DNA of 64,000 nucleotides from Conyzicola lurida (GTDB lineage: Bacteria; Actinomycetota; Actinomycetes; Actinomycetales; Microbacteriaceae), in assembly GCF_014204935.1 (NCBI RefSeq), contig NZ_JACHMJ010000001.1:1674001-1738000 (forward strand), in the 5' to 3' direction. A model generated the notes under the pieces. That model was given only the letters and a program-made list of their open reading frames with translations, did no database searches and had not been told where the DNA came from. Below are positions 26,938 to 37,953 of the stretch, piece by piece. The translations under genes were made by a program, and so were the position numbers. How positions within the stretch are numbered: position 1 is the first letter of the stretch; the number at the start of each line of letters is the position of its first letter.

Positions 26938-27315
26938 GGGCCGGCTGATACGCCGGGTTCTGTTCACGCGCGTCACAAAACGCGCGCTGGACGGCCATCT
27001 ATCTACGACGTACGTTGCCGCACGCCTCTAGCGGTCTACCCGGAAACTGGGCGAGCAACCCGTAACGCTTCCTGTTCGACCTTGCTCCTGGCGAGGTTTA
27101 CATAGCCGACCGGGTCACCCCGGCCGCTGGTGGTCTCTTACACCACCGTTTCACCCTTACCTCCGGCCTGAGCCGGCGGCGGTCTGCTTTCTGTTGCACT
27201 GTCTCGCGGGTTACCCCGGGTGGGAATTACCCACCGCCATGCTCTGCGGAGCCCGGACGTTCCTCGGGGCCTGTTACCAGACCACGCGACCGTCTTGCCG
27301 ACCCATTCGAGGGTC
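26938..27315 (-). ncRNA. rnpB: RNase P RNA (type A)
   Basis: Catalytic RNA of ribonuclease P, which matures tRNA 5' ends. On the minus strand the conserved elements occur in order: GAGGAACGTCCGGGCTCC (P4 5' strand region), ACAGAAAGCAGACCGCC, GGTAAGGGTGAAACGGTG, GTAAGAGACCACCAGC, and a 3' domain ending ACAGAACCCGGCGTATCAG. Length (about 375 nt) and the compact P12 region fit actinobacterial type A. Ends are estimated to within about 10 bases. Confidence 0.95.
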
Positions 27316-27326
27316 GAGTCTACCGG

Positions 27327-28067
27327 CTAGAGACCCGACTCCTTGGTGCGCACGAGGATGGCCTCGCTCGACGCGCACATGATGACATCGTCGGGGGCCG
27401 CCGCGCGGATCTCCTGCATCTCGTTCTCGAGCAGCTTCACGCCGCTGGCGCTGGAGACGCCGAAGCGCAGGTGCGAGGCGCCGACGCCGTAGCGGCCGCG
27501 CTGCTTCTCGTACAGCGCGAGCAGGTCGGCGGGCACCGTGGCGGCCACCGTCGCACGGTCGGCGTTCGCGGCCGCGATGTCTGCCTGCAGTACGACGAGT
27601 TCGGCGTCGCGCTCGGCGACGATCGCGTCGATCTGCGCCTGCAGGTCGGCGATGGTCGCGCTGGTAGCGGCGACGGCCTGCTCGCGGTCGTCGAGCTTCT
27701 CCATCACGGTGAGCTCGATCTCTTCGAGGTCGTACTGGCGCTTGGCGAGGTTCGCGAGCTCGTGCTCGAACGCCTGGGCGTCCTTCGCTGAGGTCGAGGC
27801 CTGGGCACGCTCGTTGTCGCGCGCGATGCGGGCGGTCACGACGGCGACATCCGACTCGATGCGGCTGAGTTCGAGCTGCACGTCGTCGCGGGCGCCGGTC
27901 TGCTCGAGAAGGACGATACGCAGGGCGTCCATCTCGACCGAGAGCTTCTGGATGGCCGCGTGCTGCGGCAGGCCTTTGGCGCGGTGGCTGAGCTGGGCGA
28001 TCTTGGTGTCGAGGGCCTGGAGGTCGAGCAGGATCGCCTGCGCTTCTGGACTGGCTTTCAGAGCCAT
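27327..28067 (-). CDS. Coiled-coil protein of the zinc-ribbon (zf-RING_7) family with degenerate ribbon
   Basis: 246 residues, mostly a long antiparallel coiled coil (about 10-185), then the family's C-terminal block (LLALYEKQR, GVGASHLRFGVSSASGVKLL, IRAAAPDDVIMCASSEAILVRT). Homologues bind zinc with two CxxC pairs here; this protein keeps only one cysteine, so the ribbon is probably metal-free. Role unknown; the gene pairs with a Nif3-like gene as in mycobacteria (Rv2229c-Rv2230c). Start ATG 28067, with GTGAAGA upstream; the longer ORF overlaps Nif3. Confidence 0.82.
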   Translation of the reverse strand: MALKASPEAQAILLDLQALDTKIAQLSHRAKGLPQHAAIQKLSVEMDALRIVLLEQTGARDDVQLELSRIESDVAVVTARIARDNERAQASTSAKDAQAFEHELANLAKRQYDLEEIELTVMEKLDDREQAVAATSATIADLQAQIDAIVAERDAELVVLQADIAAANADRATVAATVPADLLALYEKQRGRYGVGASHLRFGVSSASGVKLLENEMQEIRAAAPDDVIMCASSEAILVRTKESGL

Positions 28068-28129
28068 GCGGTCTTCACCACTTTCTTGTTGTCGTGCGAA
28101 TTCGGGGTCGTTTCGGTCGAAACGGAGAG

Positions 28130-28951
28130 CTATTGGAGGACGACGAAATCCCACGGGTCGGTGCGGATCTCGCTCACGGTCACGGTCACGCCGGGAAGGG
28201 CGCCGCGCAGCTCGGCGGCGGCGGTGTCGAGCCACAACCACTCGCTCGCCCAGTGCGACACGTCGATCAGGGCGGGGCCGCCGGCCACGCGGGCGTTCTC
28301 GAGCGCCTCGGAGGCCGGGTGGTGGCGCAGATCGCTCGTGATGTAGACGTCGGTGGCGAGCACGGCGGGGTCGGAGAGCAGCGAGTCGCCCGCTCCCCCG
28401 CAGAGCGCGACGCTCTCGACCACGCGGTCGAATTCTCCGGCGACACGGATGCCGCTCGCCGTAGCCGGCAGGAGTTCGCCCAGAGCCCGGGCGAGGGCGC
28501 CGAGCGTGACCGGCTGGGCGAGTCGGCCCACGCGTCCGAGACCGCGGGTCGGGATGCCGCTGGATGGCACGATCGGACGGGCGTCGAGCAGCCCGAGCCG
28601 GTCGGCGAAGACGGCCGAGGTGCCGCTCTCGACCACGTCGGCGTTCGTGTGCGAGGCGATCAGGGCGCAGTCGGCCCGGATGAGGCGTGCCAGCAGAGCG
28701 CCTTTGTAGCGGTCTTCGGCCACCGACGTCACCCCGCGCAGCAGCAGCGGGTGGTGCACGAGGAGCAGGTCGGCCCCGGCTTCGATCGCCTCGTCGACGG
28801 AGTCCGCGACGGCGTCGACGGCGAGGTGGATCGTCGTCACGTCGGCGGCGGGGTCACCGGAGAGCAGGCCGGGGGCGTCCCACGACTCGGAGCCGGAGAT
28901 CGGCCACAGGCGCTCGACGGACGCGGCGACCTCGGCGAGGGTGTGGGACAT
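28130..28951 (-). CDS. Nif3-like dinuclear metal centre protein
   Basis: 273 residues. Metal-binding pattern of the Nif3/YbgI family: LLLVHHPLLLRG near 62-73, SHTNADVV near 100-107 and a C-terminal DVSHWASE with His and Glu. Forms hexameric rings with dinuclear metal sites; the enzymatic role is not settled. TAGAAT at 28958-28963 is 6 bases before the ATG, suggesting a leaderless transcript. Upstream of, and probably co-transcribed with, the coiled-coil gene. Confidence 0.9.
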   Translation of the reverse strand: MSHTLAEVAASVERLWPISGSESWDAPGLLSGDPAADVTTIHLAVDAVADSVDEAIEAGADLLLVHHPLLLRGVTSVAEDRYKGALLARLIRADCALIASHTNADVVESGTSAVFADRLGLLDARPIVPSSGIPTRGLGRVGRLAQPVTLGALARALGELLPATASGIRVAGEFDRVVESVALCGGAGDSLLSDPAVLATDVYITSDLRHHPASEALENARVAGGPALIDVSHWASEWLWLDTAAAELRGALPGVTVTVSEIRTDPWDFVVLQ

Positions 28952-28979
28952 GCGTCGATTCTACGTTGGAGCGGCGGGG

Positions 28980-31900
28980 TCAGATCTTCCGGGCGGCAGC
29001 TTCTTGCCGGCGGATCGCCGGGATACCGGAGACCAGCGGCGTGAGGATGCCGAGGAGCAGCGCCACGACGACACCGAGGTCGCTCGAGGCCAGATCGCCC
29101 GCGAGCGGCACACCGGCGAGGGCGAACCCGTAGCCCTGCCAGCCGAGGCCGGCGGCCGTCGCCGTGGTGAGTCCCCAACCGATCACGGTGATGACGACCA
29201 GCGCGGGAAGGTTGATCCAGTTGACCCGCGGGTAGACGCCGCCGGGCGCGAGCAGGGACTCGGTGTGGAACGGGCGGTTGCGGATGATCGTGTCGGCCGC
29301 GAAGATCCCGGCCCAGGCCGCGACGGGCACCGCGAGCGTGGTGGCGAGGTCGCGGAACAGGTCGGCGAAGTCGACGTCGAGCACCGTGAAGACGGCAGCG
29401 CCGAGCGCGATGAGAGCGCCCGCGAAGAGCACGGCCCACTGGCGCTCGAGCCGCAGTCCGACGCCCTGCAGCGCGAAGGCGCCGGAGTAGACGGTGATGA
29501 TGACCGCCGAGAACAGACTGAGCGCGACGGCGACCATGAGCGGGATCGAATACCAGGTCGGAAGCAGCTCGGTGAGCGCGTCGATCGGCGAGGAGACCAG
29601 GGCGGTCGCGAGGGCGGGGTCGGAGGCGGCGAGCAGGGCGCCGTAGGCGATCAGAAGGAACGTCGGCAGCGTGGCCCCGAAGGTCGCCCAGAGCATGTTG
29701 CCGCCGCCCGAGCCGCCCGGACGCTGGTACCGGGCGAGGTCGGAGCTGCTGTTGGCCCAGACCAGGCCGACGAAGCTGAACACGAGCACGGTGCCGGTGA
29801 GCACGAGAATCCACGGTCCGTCGTCGACGGTGAGCGCCGTCTGTACGTCGACCCGGGAGGCGGTGAGGGCGACGAAACCGACGATGAGCAGGGTGGAGAC
29901 GATGCTGACCACCAGCTGCACCCGCGCGAGCAGCGTGTAGCCGAGGAACGCGACGAGGCCGGCGACCATCACACCGATCGCGATGAAGACGATGGCAAGG
30001 CCGCTGGTCGAACCCGTGGGGCCGACGGTGGCGGCGATCGAGGTGGCGAACAGCCAGAGCAGCACGGCTCCCCAGAACACGCGGGAGACGACGGCCAGGG
30101 CGGCCGGCACGATGTTGCCGGCGACGCCGAACGCGGCGCGCGAGACGACGACCGTGGGCTGGCCGCTGCGCTTGCCGGCGAGGGTGCCGAGGCCGAGCGG
30201 GATGAAGGAGATCGCGACACCGGCGAGAGCGGCGACGATCGACTGCCGCAGGCTCATGCCGAGCGAGAAGATCACGGCGCCGAACGCGATGCCGACGATC
30301 GACGAGTTGGCCGCGAACCACAGCCAGAACAGCCGCGCGGCACGACCGACCCGGTACTCGACCGGGGTCGGTGCGAGGCCGGACTGTTCGAGGCTGAAGA
30401 GCGGCAGGCGCACGGGCTCGGCCGGGAGAACGGGAGCGGTGTCCTGGCGCGCGGTGTCGAGCGGGGCCGCCGTGGGCGCCGACGGGGTCGCCGTGGCTTC
30501 GGCGAGGATCGCCTCGTCGGCGGGACCGCTGAGCAGGCTGTCGAAGTGCGGGTCGGGGGTGGATGACGCGGCCGGCGTCGCCGGCGGAAAACCGAACGCA
30601 GCCGACGCCGGGGCTGCCGGCTCGACGGGCCCCTCGGTTGTCGCATCCGCCTCGGCGGGCTTCTCATGCGCCGTGTCGTCGAGCTGGAACAGGTTCTCGA
30701 GCAGCACGGGAGTACCGGCGGTCGGCGTGGGATCGACGACGACGGGTTCGACCAGAGCGGGCGGTGCGAACGACGACAGGGGTATTTCACGGACGATATC
30801 GACGGGCTCGGAGGGGGTCGGTTGGGACGGCGCGGGCTCGAACGGCGCGGGGGCTGTCGTCGGCTCGGGCGCAGCCGGGACATCGGGGGTGGTCGGAGCG
30901 TCGGGTGCCTGCAGCGGTGCCTCGGGAAGGTCGGGGATCTCCGGCGTCGGCGGAGTCTCCGGCAGCTCAGGGGTGACCGGCGATTCGGGCAGCTCGGGCA
31001 CGGCGGGCGCCGGCACCTCGAGGGGGCTCGGCTCCCACGGGGTCACGGGTGTCGCCGGGACATCCTCGGGGTGCGGGAACCCGGGGCCGGTCTCGTCGGA
31101 GTCCTGGTCGGTGTCGTCGCTCGAGGCGACAGCTTCCGCGTCGGCGACGGTGTCGGCGGCCCGGGCGGCCTCGGCTTCCGCCGCGGCGAGGGCCGCGGCA
31201 TCCACGATCGCAATCTGCTGCGTCGGCGTCGGCTCGAGCTCGGCGGGGATCACGATCGCGCTGAACTCCGGGCGCACCTGTTCGATGACCGCGAGGGCTT
31301 CGGGCGTGCCGACGGCGAGCATCGAGTCTTCCCAGTCGCGGTACTCCTGCAGCTCTTCCTCGCGGAGGCGCATCTCGTTCTCGAGCGCGTCTATCGCGCT
31401 GAGTGTGCCGCCGGGCTGCTGGTCGGCGGCGTCGAGCGTCTCGAACAGGACGTCGTCGGGCAGCGAGCGGCGCTGCGGGATCCACGGTTGCCCGGCGGGC
31501 GGCGCCTGCATGGCGAGGGCCGCCGCGGCCTCGTCGTCGCTCATGGTGGCGGCGTCGGGCTCAGGCGCAGCCTCGGCCTCGGCCTCGACCTCGGACACGG
31601 ACACGGACACGGACTCGGACTCGGACTCGGACTCAGGCTCGGCCTCGGACTCGGACTCGGACTCGGCCGCAGGCTCGGCCGCGGTCTCGTCGCCAGGCGC
31701 GTCATCGACGGTGGGGTCGGGGGCTCGGGTCGCGGGTGCGGCGTCCGGAACGACGGAGTCGACGGGTGCTGCCTCGTCGGTGTCCGCGTCGGGCCGCGGC
31801 GTCGCCGGGAACAGGTCCTCCCACGTGGCGGCGCGCCACGAGTCGTCGGTCGGCGGTGTCCACGGGCGGTACCGCGCGTCGGTCGTCGTCTCTGCGGCGG

Positions 31901-32435
31901 GAGTCTCGTCGGGGACCGCGGAGAACGGGTTCGCGACCGCCTCGTCGACCACGGGGACGTCGTCGAGCGACCACGGCGCGTGAGTCGCCGCTTCGGGCGA
32001 TTCGTCGGCTTCGGCGTCGCCCGAGGTGCTCGGTTCCGCCGGCACCTCGGGTGCGGGCTCGGCCGCGGGCATCGCGAAGATGTTCTCGGCGGGCGCTGCG
32101 GGCGGAGCCCAGAAGGATGGGGGTGGCGCCTGCTGCCAGGAACCGGTGTCGGAGGTGGGCGGTGCCCAGTCCGACGGCAGGTCGCCGGTCTCGACCGGAG
32201 GCGCAACGGGCTGCTCGATCGGCGGCTCGACGGGGACGGTGAACGGGTCGGCGAACGCGGCAGGTTCGTCGTCGTCGACGGGCTCCGGCTCCGGCTCCAC
32301 GATCAGGTCGCGGTACTGCGGCGGCGGCGTGTAGGTCGACCGGCGGAGTCGCGGCGGAGCGAAGATTTCCTCGTCGGATTCCGCGGGCGGATCGCCGAGC
32401 GGGTCTCGGTCGCGCGCGTCATCCGTGGTGCTCAT
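28980..32435 (-). CDS. NCS1-type (cytosine permease-like) transporter with giant acidic N-terminal tail
   Basis: 1151 residues. Residues 1 to about 697 are low-complexity, rich in Pro, Glu, Asp, Ala, Ser and Thr, with Glu-Ser and Val-Ser dipeptide runs near 255-285 and Pro-Glu-x repeats near 450-520; probably disordered and cytoplasmic. From about 698 a normal permease follows, with about twelve hydrophobic spans (LFWLWFAANSSIVGIAFGAV first). Resembles CodB/NCS1 nucleobase transporters; the substrate is not predictable. ATG 32435 has AGGA 8 bases upstream. The tail keeps the G+C and codon pattern of coding DNA and an open frame, so it is likely translated. Confidence 0.82.
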   Translation of the reverse strand: MSTTDDARDRDPLGDPPAESDEEIFAPPRLRRSTYTPPPQYRDLIVEPEPEPVDDDEPAAFADPFTVPVEPPIEQPVAPPVETGDLPSDWAPPTSDTGSWQQAPPPSFWAPPAAPAENIFAMPAAEPAPEVPAEPSTSGDAEADESPEAATHAPWSLDDVPVVDEAVANPFSAVPDETPAAETTTDARYRPWTPPTDDSWRAATWEDLFPATPRPDADTDEAAPVDSVVPDAAPATRAPDPTVDDAPGDETAAEPAAESESESEAEPESESESESVSVSVSEVEAEAEAAPEPDAATMSDDEAAAALAMQAPPAGQPWIPQRRSLPDDVLFETLDAADQQPGGTLSAIDALENEMRLREEELQEYRDWEDSMLAVGTPEALAVIEQVRPEFSAIVIPAELEPTPTQQIAIVDAAALAAAEAEAARAADTVADAEAVASSDDTDQDSDETGPGFPHPEDVPATPVTPWEPSPLEVPAPAVPELPESPVTPELPETPPTPEIPDLPEAPLQAPDAPTTPDVPAAPEPTTAPAPFEPAPSQPTPSEPVDIVREIPLSSFAPPALVEPVVVDPTPTAGTPVLLENLFQLDDTAHEKPAEADATTEGPVEPAAPASAAFGFPPATPAASSTPDPHFDSLLSGPADEAILAEATATPSAPTAAPLDTARQDTAPVLPAEPVRLPLFSLEQSGLAPTPVEYRVGRAARLFWLWFAANSSIVGIAFGAVIFSLGMSLRQSIVAALAGVAISFIPLGLGTLAGKRSGQPTVVVSRAAFGVAGNIVPAALAVVSRVFWGAVLLWLFATSIAATVGPTGSTSGLAIVFIAIGVMVAGLVAFLGYTLLARVQLVVSIVSTLLIVGFVALTASRVDVQTALTVDDGPWILVLTGTVLVFSFVGLVWANSSSDLARYQRPGGSGGGNMLWATFGATLPTFLLIAYGALLAASDPALATALVSSPIDALTELLPTWYSIPLMVAVALSLFSAVIITVYSGAFALQGVGLRLERQWAVLFAGALIALGAAVFTVLDVDFADLFRDLATTLAVPVAAWAGIFAADTIIRNRPFHTESLLAPGGVYPRVNWINLPALVVITVIGWGLTTATAAGLGWQGYGFALAGVPLAGDLASSDLGVVVALLLGILTPLVSGIPAIRRQEAAARKI
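31590..31672. repeat. Hexanucleotide tandem repeat in the permease tail
   Basis: Runs of GGACAC and GGACTC units, interrupted by GCTCGGCCTC, encode the Val-Ser and Glu-Ser runs of the acidic tail. Slippage-prone and in frame (6-base units). Confidence 0.8.
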
Positions 32436-32629
32436 GCGCAAATCCTAAGTCGCCGGGGGCTCGAATTGCGTTAGCCGAGCCGTAATCAGGATAGATCCGG
32501 CGGTGCCCGAGTGCTCCCCCGCACTGGGGTGATCGCGCCGCATCGCCGCGGGCATAGGATCGGCGTGGCTAATTCTGATACCCATCGGCCTGAGCCCTCC
32601 GCTTCCCGTCTCAGCCCCGAGGATCACCC

Positions 32630-34540
<1,911 letters not shown>

Positions 34541-34587
34541 GCACCGGCCGCGGCATCCTGCACCGATGTCGGATAGGTTTCACTACT

Positions 34588-35463
34588 GTGTCCGACAACG
34601 CCCACCCCCTCCCCGCGGAGGGGACGGCGCATGGCGAACCGGCGAACTGGCTCGTGCGGTCGGGGCGTTCGGTGGTCAACACGGCGCTCGGCGCCCGCAA
34701 GCACCGCACCTGGCGGATCCTCGCGCAGGCAGGTCTCGTCTTCAACGGCATCGTCAATCTCATCATCGGCAGCGTCGCGATCGCGGTAGCGGCCGGCGCC
34801 GGCACCGAGGCCAACCGCTCGGGCGCCCTCGCGGCGATCGCGGAGACGCCGGTCGGCCGCGCGGCGCTGTGGGTCGCCGCCGTCGGTCTCGCGGGACTCG
34901 CGGTCTGGCAGTGCACCGAGGCGGCCGCACTCGCCTCCCCCAGCCGCACGAAGAACATCTTCCGCTGGTTGCGCGACCTCTCGAAGGCGTTCGGATTCCT
35001 CGTCGTCGGCGCGGGCGTCGTGGTCTTCGCATCGGGCGGCCGCACCGACACCGCCCGCGCCACCTCGCGGGCCAGCGAGTTCCTGCTCGAGAGCATCGGC
35101 GGCGCGATCACGCTGTTCGCCATCGGGGGCATCGTGATCGCGGTCGGCGTCTCGTCGATCGTCCGCGGCATCCGGCGCACCTTCCTCGAGGAGGTGCGGC
35201 CCCTCCTCGGCGCGCGCCGGCGCATCGTGCAGACCGTCGGCATCGCCGGCCACGTCGCCCGCGGACTCGGCTTCACGACAATCGGCCTGCTCGTGCTCTA
35301 CGCCGCACTCAGCGACAACCCCGGCCAGGTCGGCGGGCTCGACCACGCACTGCGCTATCTCGCGACGCTGCCCTCGGGCATCGTCGTGTTCGTGGTCATC
35401 GCCGTGGGGCTGATCGCCTACGGGCTGTACCTGTTCGCGCGCGCCCGGTTTATGCGGCGCTGA
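34588..35463 (+). CDS. DUF1206 membrane protein
   Basis: 291 residues with six membrane spans arranged as three two-span repeats, each opening with a GLxFxGxxxLxxG-like pattern (ILAQAGLVFNGIVNLIIG, LSKAFGFLVVGAG, HVARGLGFTTIGLLVLYAA). This is the DUF1206 triplication. Function unknown. GTG start; TAGGTT at 34574-34579 is 8 bases upstream and no ribosome binding site is present. Confidence 0.85.
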   Translation: MSDNAHPLPAEGTAHGEPANWLVRSGRSVVNTALGARKHRTWRILAQAGLVFNGIVNLIIGSVAIAVAAGAGTEANRSGALAAIAETPVGRAALWVAAVGLAGLAVWQCTEAAALASPSRTKNIFRWLRDLSKAFGFLVVGAGVVVFASGGRTDTARATSRASEFLLESIGGAITLFAIGGIVIAVGVSSIVRGIRRTFLEEVRPLLGARRRIVQTVGIAGHVARGLGFTTIGLLVLYAALSDNPGQVGGLDHALRYLATLPSGIVVFVVIAVGLIAYGLYLFARARFMRR

Positions 35464-35500
35464 GCGTCGGCCGCGGCATCCGGCCCCGTGGCTGAATGCC

Positions 35501-37558
35501 CTACTGCCTGAACTGCGCCTCGAACTGGTCCGCGAGCGACAGCGAGGCCTGCGGGGTGATGTGGTTGGCGTCGCGGAACACCGCGAGACCGTCCTGCATC
35601 AGCGCGCAGTCGCCGTTCGAGCAGACGGAGTCGGTGAAGTCGAGCACGGTCGCGCCGTGCTCCTCGGTCGTGGCGGTCATCGCGTCCCAGGTGGGCTGCT
35701 GGCGTTCGGCCTTCGAGCTGAGGGAGGTCTCCATGGCGGGGTTGCAGGAGCCGAGCAGCAGGGAGATGTTGGCGCACGTCTCCATGCCCTTCCACTCGGC
35801 CTGCGTTGTCGGGAAGTCCTCGAGCCAGTAGTTCGGGATCGGCAGGATCATCACGACCTCGTGGCCGGCGCGGGTGAGACGGTCGATGACGTTGCCGAGT
35901 CCGTTGGCGTACCACGCGATCTTCGCGGTCTCGTCGTTCGTCTGGGTGCCGTCGGCCGCGGTCACGGTGATCTCGGGCGTGCGCAGGTAGTAGTCGGAGG
36001 CGCCGAGGAACACGGTTCCCGGCGTCGCGCTGTCGAGCCAGGTGAGCGCCGCGGTCTGGTACTGCAGGCAGCCCTCGCGGCTCGGCGCTCCCGAGCCGGT
36101 CTGGTACATCTGGTCGCCGACGACGGGGCAGGCGCTGTAGGTGAAAGCGGTGAACGGGGCATCGGCGTTCTCGGCCGCGGCCTTCACACCGGGCGAGAAC
36201 ATGTCGGCGTTGGAGTCGCCCAGCAGGTAGACCGGGTCGGCCGTGCCCGCGGGGTTCTGCACGCACGTGAGCGGGTCGCGGATCGCGCCGGGTGCCTGGG
36301 CGAAGCAGCCGGGCACGGTGCCGGTCACGGTGTTGGCAGCCTGCAGCACCTGCACGTTGCTGCTCCCCCAGCCGTGCGTCGACCCCGCGCTCAGCCCGAG
36401 CGCGAGCACGAGAGGCACGGCGGTGACGACGACCATACGGCGGGCCAGCCGCGGCCACGAGATGCGGGGAAGCTTACGCAGCGGCTGCTCGATAAAGCGA
36501 TACGAACAGAGGGCCGGGATGACGGACAGAACACACGCGATCACCGACGCCCAGACGTTGGCGGGCCAGATGGTCAGCGCGAAGACGATGAACGGCCAGT
36601 GCCAGAGGTAGAGCGAGTACGACCAGTCGCCGATGCGGGCGGGGCCGCGCATCGAGAGCAGCCGGGGCACGACCGCGCGGGTGTTGTTGCCGGCGATCAG
36701 CACGAGCACGGTGCCGGCGACGGGCAGCAGCGTCCACTTGCCGGGGAACGGGGTGTCGGCGGTGATCAGGAAGAGCGAGGCGAGCAGCATGCCCGCACCG
36801 AGGATTCCGGCGGTCTCCGCGACGTAGCGCTTGCCGAACAGGGCAAGCGGGCCGATGAGGGCGAGAAGCGCTCCGGCGCCGAACTCCCACGCACGGGTCA
36901 GCGGGCTGTAGAAGCCCGACAGCCAGTTGTCGGCGAGCGAGGCGATGTTCGGGCCGTACATCGCGAGCAGGAAGGACGGGATCGCGATGAGCAGCACGAC
37001 GACGAGCGGGCCGACCCAGGTGCGCGAGCGCTTCCGGGCGAGCATCCAGCCGGTGAAGATGAGCCCGGGGAACAGCAGGTAGAACTGCTCCTCGACCGAC
37101 AGCGACCAGGTGTGCAGAAGAGGATTCGATTCGGCGGGGCCGTCGAAATAGCCCCCGGATGTCGCGGCGATCACGGCGTTCGCCGCGAGCAGCAGCGCGC
37201 CGATCGCGGTCGCGCTCGTCGTGGTCTGTTCCGAGCCGAGCGGCGACTGTAACAGGCCGGACAGCAGTACGGTGACGAGCACCATGACCGCCAGTGCCGG
37301 GGTCAGTCGCCAGTAGCGGCGGAGCGCGAACCGCCCCAGACGGATCGTGCCGGTCGCCTTCCACTCGCGGGCGAGCGCCGCGGTGATGACGAAACCGGAG
37401 ATGACGAAGAAGACGTCGACGCCGACGAACCCGCCCGACATAGGCAGTCCCGCGTGGTACGCGAGCACCACGATGACGGCGAAAGCGCGGAGACCCTGGA
37501 TGTCGAGGCGAGGGGTTGACCGCTGCGGTTCGACACCGGGTCTAAGGCCTGCGGACAA
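35501..37558 (-). CDS. OafA/YrhL-type acyltransferase with SGNH domain
   Basis: 685 residues. Acyltransferase-3 membrane domain with ten to eleven spans: the entry RLDIQGLRAFAVIVVLAYH with catalytic His near 35, and GVDVFFVISGF. A periplasmic SGNH hydrolase-like domain runs from about 440 (LLGDSNADMF, and RDANHITPQAS near 663 for the Asp-His pair). O-acylates a surface glycan or exported lipid. Block I reads GDSN where most OafA proteins have GDSH. TTG start with AGGAG 7 bases upstream. It lies just outside the genomic island. Confidence 0.9.
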   Translation of the reverse strand: MSAGLRPGVEPQRSTPRLDIQGLRAFAVIVVLAYHAGLPMSGGFVGVDVFFVISGFVITAALAREWKATGTIRLGRFALRRYWRLTPALAVMVLVTVLLSGLLQSPLGSEQTTTSATAIGALLLAANAVIAATSGGYFDGPAESNPLLHTWSLSVEEQFYLLFPGLIFTGWMLARKRSRTWVGPLVVVLLIAIPSFLLAMYGPNIASLADNWLSGFYSPLTRAWEFGAGALLALIGPLALFGKRYVAETAGILGAGMLLASLFLITADTPFPGKWTLLPVAGTVLVLIAGNNTRAVVPRLLSMRGPARIGDWSYSLYLWHWPFIVFALTIWPANVWASVIACVLSVIPALCSYRFIEQPLRKLPRISWPRLARRMVVVTAVPLVLALGLSAGSTHGWGSSNVQVLQAANTVTGTVPGCFAQAPGAIRDPLTCVQNPAGTADPVYLLGDSNADMFSPGVKAAAENADAPFTAFTYSACPVVGDQMYQTGSGAPSREGCLQYQTAALTWLDSATPGTVFLGASDYYLRTPEITVTAADGTQTNDETAKIAWYANGLGNVIDRLTRAGHEVVMILPIPNYWLEDFPTTQAEWKGMETCANISLLLGSCNPAMETSLSSKAERQQPTWDAMTATTEEHGATVLDFTDSVCSNGDCALMQDGLAVFRDANHITPQASLSLADQFEAQFRQ

Positions 37559-37725
37559 TGACGTCTCCTACGGGTGGATGCCTCCACACGCGCAGTGCAG
37601 CTGAGAAGCATGGAGTTCGGTCCGTGGAAGGACCTCTCCGAGATCATACGTGAACTCTCGGGCTCGAACGGGTGACACGGCGACGGGTGAGGCGTAAGCG
37701 CCGACCCCTACGCGATCGAACGATG

Positions 37726-37770
37726 TGTGGGCCCTACCGGGCTCGAACCGATGACATCCACGGTGTAAAC
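37726..37770. repeat. attL: 45-bp direct repeat from the tRNA-Val 3' half
   Basis: Perfect 45-base copy of 47020-47064. It contains the 3' half of tRNA-Val, from the anticodon loop to the discriminator base, but no 5' half, so it is a duplicated attachment site and not a gene. Confidence 0.92.
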
Positions 37771-37953
37771 AAGCGTGTCATGAAACGATGCGGAGGCGCC
37801 ACCCATGAAGATCCGCGGCCGCTCGCAGGATAGTTCGCGCCTCGGCTCTGGAAAGTTCCAGACAATAGCGGGCATTTGCGAACGTCCACCGACATCTCAC
37901 CTACACGATTGGACTCCGGGATCCGGCTAAGAACAGACCAGCCGACGGTTGAG

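Noticed and set aside
28941-30566. Plus-strand ORF of 541 codons opposite the permease
   Set aside because: Highly charged Arg/Glu/Asp repeat-like product with no hydrophobic core; the opposite strand encodes clear membrane spans.
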